Part shown: positions 34,200-46,400 of the stretch, piece by piece
Layout of the letters: each line of letters starts with the position of its first letter
Numbering within the stretch: the first letter of the stretch is position 1
Assembly (NCBI RefSeq): GCF_002575655.3
Contig: NC_053040.3
Coordinates: 362,512,267-362,576,266, forward strand
DNA from: Aegilops tauschii subsp. strangulata
Lineage: Eukaryota; Streptophyta; Magnoliopsida; Poales; Poaceae
Direction: 5' to 3'
Length of the DNA stretch: 64,000 bases
Made by a program: the position numbers and the translations under genes
The notes under the pieces: generated by a model
Database searches by the model: none
Told to the model about the DNA's origin: nothing
The model's input: the letters and a program-made list of their open reading frames with translations, nothing else

Positions 34200-37100
34200 A
34201 AGGATGGTTGAAATTGCTGCAGGTGATACGATGGTCTTTCTTTGTAGACTCCTCCCCCATCTTTATAGTTACCTCTCGAAGATGAATGAAATGATATATA
34301 CATGGTATTCTACATGTGCAATTTGCTACACAAAAACTCGATAAAAGTTTGCGAGGTTCGAATTTTCAATAAAGCTATATGCACTGCATTTTGGAACGGA
34401 GGGAGCATAAGGCAGTTGTTAACACTCACATGGAAGATTTGTGTGTAGGAGGAGTGGCTGTTCTATTAAATGACATGGCAAAACTGACACTGTCGGATGC
34501 CGATCTAACGGTTCTTACGGCGTTCGTCAGGGAAAGGCTTGTGGCGAACGTTTCTCGGATAATGATTTACGGACACATGCATTGCATTGATACGTGCCCC
34601 CCTCTCTCTCACGCACACGCACCCTCCCGAGTCCTCTCGCACCCACCGTCTATCTGCAGGTAGACGTCACACACATATGTGCTCTTCACACCCTACCTTA
34701 GAACTTCTAAAAAACAAAAGACGTCGCGCACATTTTATTTTAGTTCACACGTCACACACTTATACTATTACTCTTGTGGCGAATGTTCTTTGGGCATAGT
34801 ATATTGTACTCTCACGAAGAGAAGTGGTGCACGCACGCACTAGTTCTCTCACACCCACTCGCGGGTACACGTAGGAGCACATTTTTTGAAGCTGGTACAA
34901 CAAAATCACTCCACTATATATATAAGCAGGAGCCTTAGCGCTTGCTTTACTAGGGTTCCTCTCGTTCACTCTCTCATGCTCTCCAGATCTAAGCAAGACA
35001 TAGGTGACCACACTCTCTCTCAGCTCACGGCTGGTCACAAATCCAGCCGGACAACCTCGACCGGGGCAGGGGTGTAGGTGCATCGTTCACGCTGTCGTCG
35101 GCGGCGAGGGAGGAGACCAACGGCTGCCCGCGCGTCCCGACCGGCGGCCGTGTCGTTCTCTCCGAGAGAGCGCCGGCTCCAGAGGGCCTCCGACCCCTTC
35201 TTCCTCCCTGCGGTATTGTGGCCAAGATGCGGCCTCCCGACGTCGTCTTTGCCACATGCCAACGACCCTCAGGTATATATTCCTTCAAAACCTGCCTTGC
35301 TCTACTGCCCTAGCACCCCACTTGGCTTCATGTGGATCTTTTTCTACTTCCGTCCGCTATTCCAAAGCCACCTAGACTTCTACTATTATTAGAGGTAAAG
35401 CTAGTTCATACAGTCGACTCTAAGAGTTGGTTCAAACAGGGAAGAAAGTGGGAAAGCTGTAGCATGAATCTAGGACTTGGTTCTAAGAGGAAACGGGGGA
35501 AAGTAGTAGATACTGGCTACCCAACCGGTCTCTTGGTTGAAAAGACGAAGAAAGCATGGTGGATGGCGAAGGGTGGGGGGAAGTGGACCTATCTCTTGGT
35601 TGAAAAAGGAAAGAAAGTGACGGGTGTTGGGGGACAACACAAATGAGAATGAGCAGGTCTAGATTTCCTGTGCTCACATAGGAAAATGTCGCCGAGGAGA
35701 TAAAAAATGGGACAAATGCAGACATGCTGCCTGAGTGTTTGCCGCTCTCGGCAACCACATCTGCCTCACCACTTTATGCCCCTGCTGTCCCTACGCCCAT
35801 ATCGCTACCGTTAATGTAAAATCACATGAAGCATTAAGCAATGCCACCTAATGTCACTATAAGTAATGGTCTAGTCCCGTCTATAAATTGAAGCACTGCC
35901 ACCACCATTTTATGAAGTGCTTCCATCTTGCTTTATTTCCCATGAATTGTGTTTCTGCAGTTACACTTAAATCTCACACCGCTAACATTGCTTCATCCCA
36001 GTGGAACTAAACAAATTTGATTGCACATTTACTGACCATGTGCTACTCTCATGACAGTAATACTAATGCTATTGTTCTGCATGTTAATCTAGTGGCAGTG
36101 TTGATGTGATGTGATGCTACTTACTTCAGGACACTTTCATACTGTCAATCTAGTGCCAATTATAACACAATAGATGATGTTGTTAATCATACACCACTAC
36201 AAATATCTGTCACTGTTTAAATAACCGTATTTCATATTTGCGCAAACAGGGATGTCTGTCTCCATACCGGTTTGGGATGTCTGTCTCCGTATCGTTTCTA
36301 TCCACGCAATCAAAAGCACACACCTCAGTTTTAGTAGAACTGCGCAAAATGAGATGGCTATCCCTCGTTGCCGTCGTCTAACCACCCGTCTTCCAGGTAT
36401 TCCTACATTGGTAGTTACTAGGTAGAATGACCAACGCAATATAAAAGAAGTTGATTCGTACATTTTACTTCCTGATTCCAGTGTAGGGACGAGCGAAAAC
36501 AACTGCATCCTAGTCCGGAATGCACTTTCTACCAGTTCATCCATGGACCGAGGACTAGTTGGCACGGCTACACGGCGGTTTTTTGGATAGGTGCGCGGAC
36601 AAGAGTCATTGTGGTCTGCTTATTTCTGCAAATAGCGGTGCTTAAATTTAGTGGAATGCACAAGAATTTCAACTGGTCAGTACACTACATGGTTGAGTTC
36701 AGCATTCCAGCTGAGAACACAATTATAATTGGTTATTCTGGAATGAGAGAACCTAACCCTGGATGGTGGCAACAAGAAAAACCCAGAGTGAACTCCAGGA
36801 AATTTAAGCCTGCCGGGAGGCCCTTTGCTCAGAGAAGCCTTGCTTGTTTTTTCCTCATTTGCAAACCTTCTCACAACTTTGTCTTTTGCTGTGAACTAGT
36901 ATATGTTTGTTATGTTCTATGAATCATTGAGATGTATAAAATTGCTTAACTTATGCTTTTCAAGTTTTTTATGAAGCCGAGTTTAATGTGAGTGTTCCAC
37001 ATGAACGCTGGACTAGCGTGTGAACGTTTGGAATTTACATTGTGGCCTCAGTTAACTGCATGAACCACTGTAACAAGATACATAGTTGCTTATATGTCAG

Positions 37101-37480
37101 ACAGCAGATTGTTGATTGTTAGCTGGTCGATAGCCTAGTGTTGAAACGAGCTGAGCCAATGTGCCGTGTTTTGCACAACTGCTTACAAGTGGGGTAGCAC
37201 CAACAGTGTTTACAAGTACTTATGTATACGCCGGCGCACAGTTCTCAAACGAGTATTCTATTTCATCAAAACACACACTGCTCGTATGATAAAACTAGTG
37301 AGGACGCATCTGTTTCGGCAACAATTACGATGATTCACGGGCACACAAAAGTAGCAGCAGTTCCCATAGACGGATTCAAACAGAGTACTAGCCCAGAGGG
37401 CTCGATAACAGGCAAGGTTCGGATAATTCGACACAATCCAAACTACTATTAAACACTAGCTGGGGCAAGTATTTCATGCC
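34200..37480. other. Intergenic, no supported gene
   Basis: Contains a right-end-like Stowaway scrap (GGAACGGAGGGAG, about 34394), CAC-rich tracts near 34600-34860, a TATA-like TATATATAAG at 34916 with a pyrimidine-rich leader after it, and a short repeat of TCTTGGTTGAAAA (35531, 35592). The ORFs have no recognisable motif. Confidence 0.45.
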
Positions 37481-37485
37481 TCGAT

Positions 37486-38297
37486 CTAATTTGGGCTGGA
37501 CACAAGACGGACCTTGCCATGAACATCATCGAGGACGTCCGGCAGCAACTCAATCATGTGAACCTTCATGAAGACAACCTTGTGGCCTTGCCACTCATAA
37601 ACTTGTTTGTGGAGGCATGCCACGTCATCTTCCCGCGTAAGCTTGACAAGAACAGTATGCCTCACAAATGAAGGAGTAGCTTTGAACTTCTTGTGCTTCA
37701 GTGCACCCTAGACAACATGCCTGACAACAGTGAGGCTGGAATACAACTCTTCATTGGTATAAGCGCAAATGGCTTCCAGGATCCAACAGCCTAAAAACTC
37801 TGTTTTCCCAGTGCGTATATCCAGGTCATCCGCCTCATAGCGAGTGACATGTACAACCACACAATCCTTGTTTGCATCAGGGCTCTAATTGAAACAGAAA
37901 CAAATTCTGAATTACTTTCCACTATAAGAAACACAAGTTATTTAAACCACTATGTATAGCATGGCATCGAAGCTAATAAAATTTTGCATTATTCATCACC
38001 ACATACTTAGATGAAAAACCACAATCGAGATCGGCAAAGAAGAAAATCACCTTGGCCAGCTCAGCGGGGGGGGGGGGGGGGGCACACATCCTCGAAGGGG
38101 GGAAACTGCTCCTGCAGTGCCACGGGGGCTGTAACCTCAAACGGGGCATTGACCATCTCAGTAGTGGCCGTGAGCGTATCTGGGGTCGGCTCGGTGGCTG
38201 CCTCCATCTTCTTGGAGCTCTCTGTCTCGTGGGGATCAGCCTCCCACGTCTGCTCCAATATCAGAAGATCTTTGCCTAGTTCTCCTTGGTCCATCAT
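37486..38297 (-). pseudogene. Two-exon gene of unknown function, frameshifted and with a stop
   Basis: Exon 1 (38051-38297) starts at an ATG ATG pair and encodes an acidic, Thr/Pro-rich N-terminus (MMDQGELGKDLLILEQTW). It runs into a G17 run (C17 on minus) and on to donor GTGATT. Its 247 bases leave one extra base, so the frame breaks in the homopolymer. A 16- or 19-base run would reach the AAG donor in phase 0. Exon 2 (37486-37884; acceptor CAATTAG) is phase 0, 133 codons ending in TAG, with one internal TAG at 37708-37710. Its text looks protein-like (CVVVHVTRYEADDLDIRTG, then FVRHTVLVKLTREDD). I do not recognise the domain. The homopolymer could be a sequencing error; the internal TAG would still break the gene. 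Confidence 0.55.
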
Positions 38298-38774
38298 GAA
38301 ACTGACAAATACTAGGAGACCACTGAAAGGAAAACACAATCGCAATGACAATGAAACAAAAAAAAAGAGTGAGGATCGGTTACTGGTTTGCAAAAGTTAT
38401 TTTTTTTCTGAAGAAAATATACCAACATCACGGATCCGCTTACCTTCCCTTCATTGGGAGAGAAGAACAGTGGCAGATGCGACTGTTGCCTTTCTTGAAG
38501 ATGGTGAGGGAGAAGGGGATTCAACGAAAAGTGAAATGATGGTTGCTTCGTCCGTCAAACTTAGACTGCGGGGAGGTGGGGTTTTGTGATACGACGGCTC
38601 GTTATTGCCGCGCTACGACCGGGGTGACTCTCCGCCTGCATACTACCTTCTAATTTGGTGGATGGCATTTGGGCCCGCACGCTGCATGGCCCGCATGTCG
38701 GTGAACAAAAGTATAACGGCATTCAGTAGAGGGAGACGTTTCGATGACCTAGGAGGAGCCAGAAGCGGTATTGT

Positions 38775-38860
38775 ATCCACTGTACTAGTAGTAATTGTTT
38801 TTCTGGGTAGCTGTAGAGTGTCTCCACTGTACTAGTAGTAATTGTTTCTCTGGGCCCAAG
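38775..38860. repeat. Short tandem duplication upstream of the F-box gene
   Basis: CCACTGTACTAGTAGTAATT followed by GTTT.TCTGGG occurs twice about 47 bases apart. Confidence 0.7.
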
Positions 38861-39192
38861 ACAAAACAGCCCATCCACCCTAGTAAACAGTAAAATCAAT
38901 TCAAAAGTCCATATATTTACTGAATGAGAGGCGCTACCCACACCCAGCACACTGCCCTCCAAAAAAACCTGGGTGTTCTTCTTCCTCCTCACTCCCACCC
39001 ACCTCACGTCAGCTCGCTCCACTCGTACCCCCAAATTCCTCACCTCACTCCTACAGAAAACCCCAGCTCCCTTTCTTCCTCACAACTACAGAAAAACCCC
39101 AGCTCCCCTTCTTCTTCACTCGCACTACAACTAGGCTCGTCATTCGTTACTCTGCTCAAATCCGTGAGCACGACGCGACGCCCTCGAGGAAA

Positions 39193-41024
39193 ATGGAGTC
39201 AGCTAACCCCAGCGCCAAGAAGATGTGGCTACCGCTAGCGGCGATGCCTGTTGTAGATCCCGCACCCGGAAGCGCGGGGAGAAGCAGCGACCCCACCCCC
39301 ACCGGATCCCAGGAACCCGTAGAATCTCGGGTGGACCGCATCAGTGATCTCCCGGACGCCGTCCTTGGGGAGATCATCTCGCTTCTCCCCACCAAGGATT
39401 GCTGCCGCACCCAAGTCCTCTCAATTCGGTGGCGCCCTCTATGGCGCGCCGTGCCCCTTAATCTTGACTGTCGTCAGCTATCTCTCTTCAATGATTTTGA
39501 AATCACCAGAGCCATCATCTCCTCCCACCAGGGCTCCGTTCAAAGCCTCTGCATCCCGTCATGCTACCTGAGCAAGCATACCATGGCCTGCATGGTGGAC
39601 GCCTGGCTGAAATCCCCTGAATTCACAGAACTACAACAGCTTGAGTTCTACTATTCCCCTAGAAATCACCTACCAGATACCGAACGCCATCTACCTGTGC
39701 CCTCAGCACCGATGTCCATCTCGCGGTTTTCCTCCTCTCTCCACACCGCCACCTTTACGCTGTGCAACCTACCAGACAATCTGGTACTAAACCTTCGACT
39801 CCCATTTCTCAAGAAACTTTCACTTGTGCGGGTTCGTATATCGGAGGCCTCATTGCACAGCATCATCCACTCTAGTTGCCCTGCCCTGGAGTGCTTGGTG
39901 CTTGTTTTCACAGTTAGAATCGGTTGTCTCCAAATAAAGTCGCCTAACCTTATAAGAATTGGAATTTGTTTTGATGGAAGGCAGCTCATCATCCAAGATG
40001 CCCCTTCACTTCAAAGGTTGATCCTTGATTCTAGTTATTCACCGTTGCAAATAACCGTCCTCTCTGCGCCTAAACTGGAGACCTTGGGTGTAATACATGA
40101 TCTCTGTGCTCATTTCAGTATGGTGTTTGGCTCCACAGTTCTTCAGGTACTTTACATTATCATCTACACATGTAACCATAAGCTGCATTTTAAATTTCTG
40201 CGCATAAGTTATATGTCATCTTGGAGTACACATTTTGTACTAATATTATGTTCTATGCTCAATGAAGAGTTTCTCCATGGATGGCCTATCAATGGTGCTG
40301 GATTCTGTCAAGATCTTATATATCCAAATGAATAGTTTTGATTTGAACAAGATTATTAGCTTGCTGCAATGCTTTCCATGTCTGGAGAAGTTGTATATAA
40401 AGGTGATAATTTCACGCACATTGGAAGCCCGCATATAGTGTACTAGAATAACCGTTCAGCTGTTGCTCTTTCGACACTCTTTTTTTAGACCTTAACTGTT
40501 TTCAATCTTCATGTCTATTTAGGCAACAGGATAGGGTAAGAAAGTTATAACCAATCGGTGGATTCGTAAGCATCGGCTTTCGACACTCTTTTTTTAGACC
40601 TTAACTGTTTTCAATCTTCATGTCTATTTAGGCAACAGGACAGGGTAAGAAAGTTATAACCAATCGGTGGATTCGTAAGCATCGGGATTTTCTCACTTCT
40701 CATGAGATTCGATTGAAGACAATAACGCTAGAACGATATGTAGCCAACCGTGTAAACACTAGATTTGTCACATTCTTCCTGCTGAATGCGAGGTTACTAT
40801 TGTCCATCAGGCTTAAGTTTATCAGCAGCATGGTTTTGACGGATGGGTATGTGGAAGAGCAAAAAAAGGAGTTTCAGGTGGGCAAAAGAGCTTCTGAATG
40901 TGCCGGGCTTCTATTTACAACATATTGTGGTCATAATCCAGTAAATTTTACGACCCAGGATGTTCATTCTATGGACCTGACCGATCCATTTGACTGTGAC
41001 TGCCGAAAACAGTGTTGGAGTTAG
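39193..41024 (+). CDS. F-box/FBD leucine-rich-repeat protein, three exons
   Basis: Exon 1 39193-40146, exon 2 40268-40402, exon 3 40632-41024; introns are GT-AG and all junctions phase 0, giving 493 residues. The F-box lies at about residues 48-88 (DRISDLPDAVLGEIISLLP, then R..VLS.RWR.LW). LRR-like sequence follows (LPFLKKLSLVRVRI, CPALECLVLVF, APSLQRLILD, APKLETLGV). The C-terminal FBD-type region spans exons 2-3 (CFPCLEKLYIK, IRKHRDFLTSHEIRLKTITL, FFLLNARLL). Such proteins are predicted substrate receptors of SCF ubiquitin ligases, binding Skp1/ASK through the F-box and a target through the LRRs; this is family knowledge and the target is unknown. The start ATG follows a CT-rich leader. Exon 3 has two candidate acceptors because of a 109-bp duplication; only the downstream one keeps the frame. 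Length and domain order are usual for plant FBD proteins. Confidence 0.85.
40468..40685 (+). repeat. 109-bp tandem duplication over the F-box exon-3 acceptor
   Basis: Copies 40468-40576 and 40577-40685 are almost identical, covering intron end, acceptor (ATTTAG) and the first ~54 bases of exon 3. Copy 1 reads GCA ACA GGA TAG (stop) after its acceptor at 40523; copy 2 reads GCA ACA GGA CAG and stays open. Confidence 0.9.
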
Positions 41025-41337
41025 ATGTTGTTGCCCTTTTCAACCTGGGTTTTTTTGTAAACCTGGTGAACAATTAACCCTCGTGCTTTTGTACAGTTTG
41101 TAAGCTGGAGTTAGATGTTCTTGCCCTTTCCAACTCGGCTGTGACTGTCATAATTTCTTTAAAGTAAGGCAAATTGCTTGCCAGTCGTTTAATTTAGAGT
41201 GAAATATAGTAACAACTAACAAATCCCAACCAAGGGAAATAACATCACTCTCGCCGGCTGCTTGAGCTCACTGTGCATTATAGAAGCCAAGTGATTAGCC
41301 CCCACCAGCACCCACAAACTTATTTCGAACTAGCACA
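41025..41337 (+). other. F-box gene 3' flank
   Basis: GTTGGAGTTAGATGTT.TTGCCCTTT recurs at 41014 and 41106, a short repeat across the stop codon and 3' region. No separate feature is supported. Confidence 0.4.
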
Positions 41338-41710
41338 TCAAATGGGCTGTAAATTTTCATAGGGAAGGCTGCATGACCGTGACAGATTTGGATTCTAACA
41401 TTTGGGACCCGCGAGGAAATAGCCTATACAAGGTGGTGTCGACTTACTAGCCAGTCAACAAACGATTCTGCCTACCAGCCGTTGGATTGACATCCAACAT
41501 CTGTCGTGTATCTTCTATCTCTTGTCTTCTTCCTCCAGCCACCCAAACCAAACCACCCCGTCGGCTCCGCCTGCTCCCGCCTCCCATGGCTGGCTGCGCC
41601 TCCGCCACCCTACCGTACGTACCCTCCAACGTTGGCTAGTCCCTCCCTCTATTCCCCCACACGTCATGTTATTCTCCGGCGACGACAGCCCCAACACGCA
41701 CCCGCACCCG
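41338..41710. repeat. Left part of a higher-order tandem array (split by copia)
   Basis: AAATGGGCTGTAAATTTTCATAG and, from 41470, CCGTTGGATTGACATCCAAC through CGTCATGTTATTCTCCGGCGACG align with array units at 51265-51520, 52015-52230, 52865-53180 and 53690-53900. The unit is interrupted at 41711 and continues at 50318 (GAACCAGTCAACCCTCGTACTCC). Confidence 0.7.
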
Positions 41711-43463
41711 TGTTGGGGAATGTAGCAGAAATTCAAAATTTTCTACGCATCACCAAGATCAATATATGGAGAGACTAGCAACAAGAGACAGGGGAGTGCA
41801 TCTTCATACCCTTGAAGATCGCTAAGCGGAAGCGTTACAAGAACGCGGTTGATGGAGTCATACTCGCGGTGATTCAAATCGCGGAAGATCCGATCTAGCG
41901 CCGAACGGACGGCACCTCCGCGTTCGACACACGTACAGCCCGGGGACGTCTCCTCCTTCTTGATCCAGCAAGGGGAGAGGAGAAGTTGAGGGAGAAATCC
42001 AGCAGCACGACGGCATGGTGGCGATGGAGCTCGTGGTTCTCCGGCAGAGCTTCGCTAAGCACTACGGAGGGGAGGAGGTGTTGGTGAGCGGAAGGGGCTG
42101 CGCTAGGGAAGGGTGCTGGCTGCCCTCCCACCCCCTCACTATATATAGGGGGAAGGGGAGAGGGGGCCGGCCCCTCTAGATGGATCTAGAGGAGGAGGCG
42201 GTGGCCAGGGGAAACCCTAGATGGGTTTGGGCGCCCCCACCCCCTAGGAAACTTGCCCCCCAAGCCGGGAGGGGCGGCTGCCCAAGGGGTGGCGCCCCCA
42301 CCTCTCCTGGTTATGTGAGAGGGGTTGGGAGGGGGGCACAGCCCCTTAGTGGGCTGGTTTGCCCCTTCCCCTTGGCCCATAAGGGCCCCCCAACGCTTGT
42401 CGGGGCCTCCGAAACCCCTTTCGGATATGCTGGCCATAGCCTGGTACCCCCAGAACAATTCCGAACTCCAATACCCTTCGTCCAATATACCGATCTTCAC
42501 CTCCGGACCATTCCGGAGCTCCTCGTCATGTCCAGGATCTCATCCGGGACTCCGAACAACCTTCGGTAACCACATACTATTTCCCATAACAACTCTAGCG
42601 TCACCCAACCTTAAGTGTGTAGACCCTACGGGTTCGGGAACCATGCAAACATGACCGAGACACCTCTCCGGCCAATAACCAATAGCGGGATCTGGATACC
42701 CATATTGGCTCCCACATGTTCCACGATGATCTCATCGGATGAACCACGATGTCGGGGATTCAATCAATCACGTATTCAATTCCCTTTGTCTATCGGTATG
42801 TTACTTGCCCGAGATTCGATCGTCGATATCCCAATACCTCGTTCAATCTCGTTACCGGCAAGTCTCTTTACTCGTTCCATAACGCATGATCTCGTGGCTA
42901 ACTCATTAGTCATACTGAGCTCATTATGATGATGCATTACCGAGTGGGCCCAGAGATACCTCTCCGTCATACGGAGTGACAAATCCCAGTCTCGTTTCGT
43001 GCCAACCCAACAAACACTTTCGGAGATACCTGTAGTGCACCTTTATAGCCACCCAGTTACGTTGTAGCGTTTGGTACACCCAAAGCATTCCTACGGTATC
43101 CGGGAGTTGCACAATCTCATGGTCTAAGGAGATGATACTTGACATTAGAAAAGCTCTTAGCAAACGAACTACACGATCTTGTGCTATGCTTAGGATTGGG
43201 TCTTGTCCATCACATCATTCTCCTAATGATGTGATCCCGTTATCAATGACATCCAATATCCATGGTCAGGAAACCATAACCATCTATTAATCAACGAGCT
43301 AGTCAACTAGAGGCTTACTAGGGACATGTTGTGGTCTATGTATTCACACATGTATTACGGTTTCCAGTTAATACAATTATAGCATGAACAATAGACAATT
43401 ATCATGAACAAGGAAATACAATAATAACCATTTTATTATTGCCTCTAGGGCATATTTCCAACA
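41711..43463 (-). repeat. Copia 3' LTR (1753 bp)
   Basis: It pairs with 48567-50317. A minus-strand TATATATAG at about 42139-42147 followed by a G-rich leader is the likely core promoter. Confidence 0.9.
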
Positions 43464-43478
43464 GTATCCCACTTGCAC
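43464..43478 (-). other. Copia polypurine tract
   Basis: Minus reads GTGCAAGTGGGATAC directly before the 3' LTR, the usual BARE-type sequence with one or two changes. Confidence 0.7.
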
Positions 43479-46400
43479 TAGAGTCAATAATCTAGTTCAC
43501 ATCACTATGTGATTGTAATGAATCCAACACCAATGGGGTTTGTTCATATATCGCTTGTGAGAGAGGTTATTAGTCAACGGGTCTGAACCTTTCAGATCCA
43601 TGTGTGCTTTACAAATCTCTATGTCATCTTGTAGATGCAGCTACCACGTGCTACTTGGAGCTATTCCAAATAACTGCTCTACTATATGAATCCAGTTTAC
43701 TACTCAGAGTCAACCGGATTAGTGTCAAAGTTTGCATCGACGTAACCCTTTACGACGAACTCTTTTACCACCTCCATAATCGAGAAAACTCCTTAGTCCA
43801 CTAGTTACTAAGGATAACCTTGACCGCTGTCCTATGATCCATTCCTGGATCACTCTTGTACCCCTTGACTGACTCATGGCAAGGCACACTTCAGGTGCGG
43901 TACACAGCATAGCATACTGTAGAGCCTACGTCTAAAGCATAGGGGACGACCTTCGTCCTTTCTCTCTCTTCTGCCGTGGTCAGGTCTTGAGTCTTACTCA
44001 TACTCACACCTTGTAACACAGCCAAGAACTCCTTCTTTGCTGCTCTATTTTGAACTCCATCAAAATCTTGTCACGGTATGTATTCATTTGAAAGTACTAT
44101 TAAGCGTTTTTGTTCTATCCTTATAGATCTTGATGCTCAATGTTCAAGTAGCTTAATCCAGGTTTTCCATTGAAAAACACTTTTCAAATAACCCTGTATG
44201 CTTTCCAGAAATTCTACATCATTTCTGATCAACAATATGTTAACAATATATACTCATCAAAAATTCTATAGTGCTCCCACTCACTTCTTTGGAAATACAA
44301 GTTTCTCATAAACTTTGTATAAACCCAAAATCTTTGATCATCTCATCAAAGCGTACATTCCACTCCGAGATGCTTACTCCAGTCCTTAGAAGGATTGCTG
44401 GAGCTTCGCATACTTGTTAGCATATTTCAGGATTGACAAAACCTTCTGGTTGTATCACATACAACCTTTCCTCAAGAAAATCGTCAAGGAAACAATGTTT
44501 TGACATCCTATCTACAAGATTTCATAAATAATGCAGTAACTGCTAATATAGTTCCAACAGACTCTTAGCATCGCTATGAGTGAGAAAGTCTCATCGTAGT
44601 CAACTCCTTGAACTTGTCGGAAAACATCTTAACGACAAGTCGAGCTTTCTTAATGGTGACACTTACCATCATTGTCTGTCTTCCTTTTGAAATCCATCTG
44701 CACCCAACAGCCTTACGACCATCAAGTAGTTCTTCCAAAGTCTATACTTTGGTTTTATACATGGATCTACTCTCGGATTTTATGGCCTCGAGCCATTCAT
44801 CGGAATCCGGGCCCACCGTCGCTTCTCCATAGTTCGTAGGTTCATTATTGTCTAGCAACATGACTTCCAAGACATGATTACCATACCACTATGACGTAGT
44901 ACGCATCCTTGTCAACCTACGAGGTTTGGTAGTGACTTGATCTGAAGTTTCATGATCACTATCATCGACTTCCACTTCAATTGGTGTAGGCTCCACAGGA
45001 ACAACTTCCTGTGCCCTGCTGCACACTAGTTGAAGTGACGGTTCAATAACCTCATCAAGTCTCCACCATCCTCCCACTCAATTCTTTCGAGAGAAACTTT
45101 TCCTCGAGAAAGGACCCGATTCTAGAAACAATCCCTTTTGCTTCCGGGTCTGAAATAGGAGGTATACCCAACTGTTTTGGGTATTCTATGAAGATGCATT
45201 TATCCGCTTTGGGTTCGAGCTTATCAGCATGAAACCTTTTCACATAAGCGTCGCGGCCCCAAACTTTTAAGAAACGACAGCTTAGGTTTCTCTAAAGCAT
45301 AGTTCATACGGTGTCGTCTCAACGGAATTGCGTGGTGCCCTATTTAAAGTGAATGCGGTTGTCTCTAATGCCTAGCCCATAAACGATAGTGGTAATTTGA
45401 TAAGAGACATCATGGTATGCACCATATCCAATAGGGTGCAGTTATGATGTTCGGACACACCATCACACTATGGTGTTCCAGGCGGTATTAGTTGTGAAAC
45501 AATTTCCACGATGTCTTAATTGTGTGCCAAACTCGTAACTCAGATATTCATCTCTATGATCATATCATAGACATTTTGTCCTCTTGTCACGACGATCTTC
45601 AACTTCACTCTGAAATTACTTGAACCTTCCAAAAATTCAGACTTGTGTTTCATCAAGTAAATATACTTAGCATCTACTCAAATCATCTGTGAAGTAAGAA
45701 CATAACGCTATCCACTACGTGCCTCAGCACTCATTGGACTGCACACATCAAAATGCATTACTTCCAACAAGTTGCTCTCTTGTTCCATCTCACTGAAAAC
45801 GAGGCCTTTCAGTCATCCTGCCCATGTGGTATGATTTGCATGTCTCAAGTGATTCAAGATCAAGTGAGTCCAAATGATCCATCTGTATGGAGTTTCTTCA
45901 TGCATATATACCAATAGACATGGTTCGCATGTCTCAATCTTTTCAAAAATGAGTGAGTCCAAAGATCCATCAACATGGAGCTTCTTCATGCATTTTATCC
46001 CAATATGACTCAAATAGCAGTGCCACAAGTATGTGGTACTATCATTACTATCTTATATCTTTTGGCATGAACATGTGTATCACTATGATCGAGATTGAAT
46101 AAACCATTCATTTTAGGTGCAAGACCATTGAAGGTATTATTCAAAAAAGAGTAACTATTATTCTCCTTAAATGAATAACCATATTGCGATAAACATAATC
46201 CAATCATGTCTATGCTCAACGCAAACACCAAATAACAATTATTTAGGTTTAACACCAATCTCGATGGTAGAGGGAGCATGCGATGCTTGATCACATCAAC
46301 CTTGGAAACACTTCCAACACATATCGTCATCTCATCTTTAGCTAGTCTCCGTTTATTCCGCAGCTTTTATTTTGAGTTACTAACACTTAGCAATCGAACC

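Noticed and set aside
36193..36215. CACTACAAATATCTGTCACTG as the left end of a large CACTA element ending at 55900
   Set aside because: Beyond the CACTACAAA core it does not match the right terminus, and sub-terminal repeats are absent.
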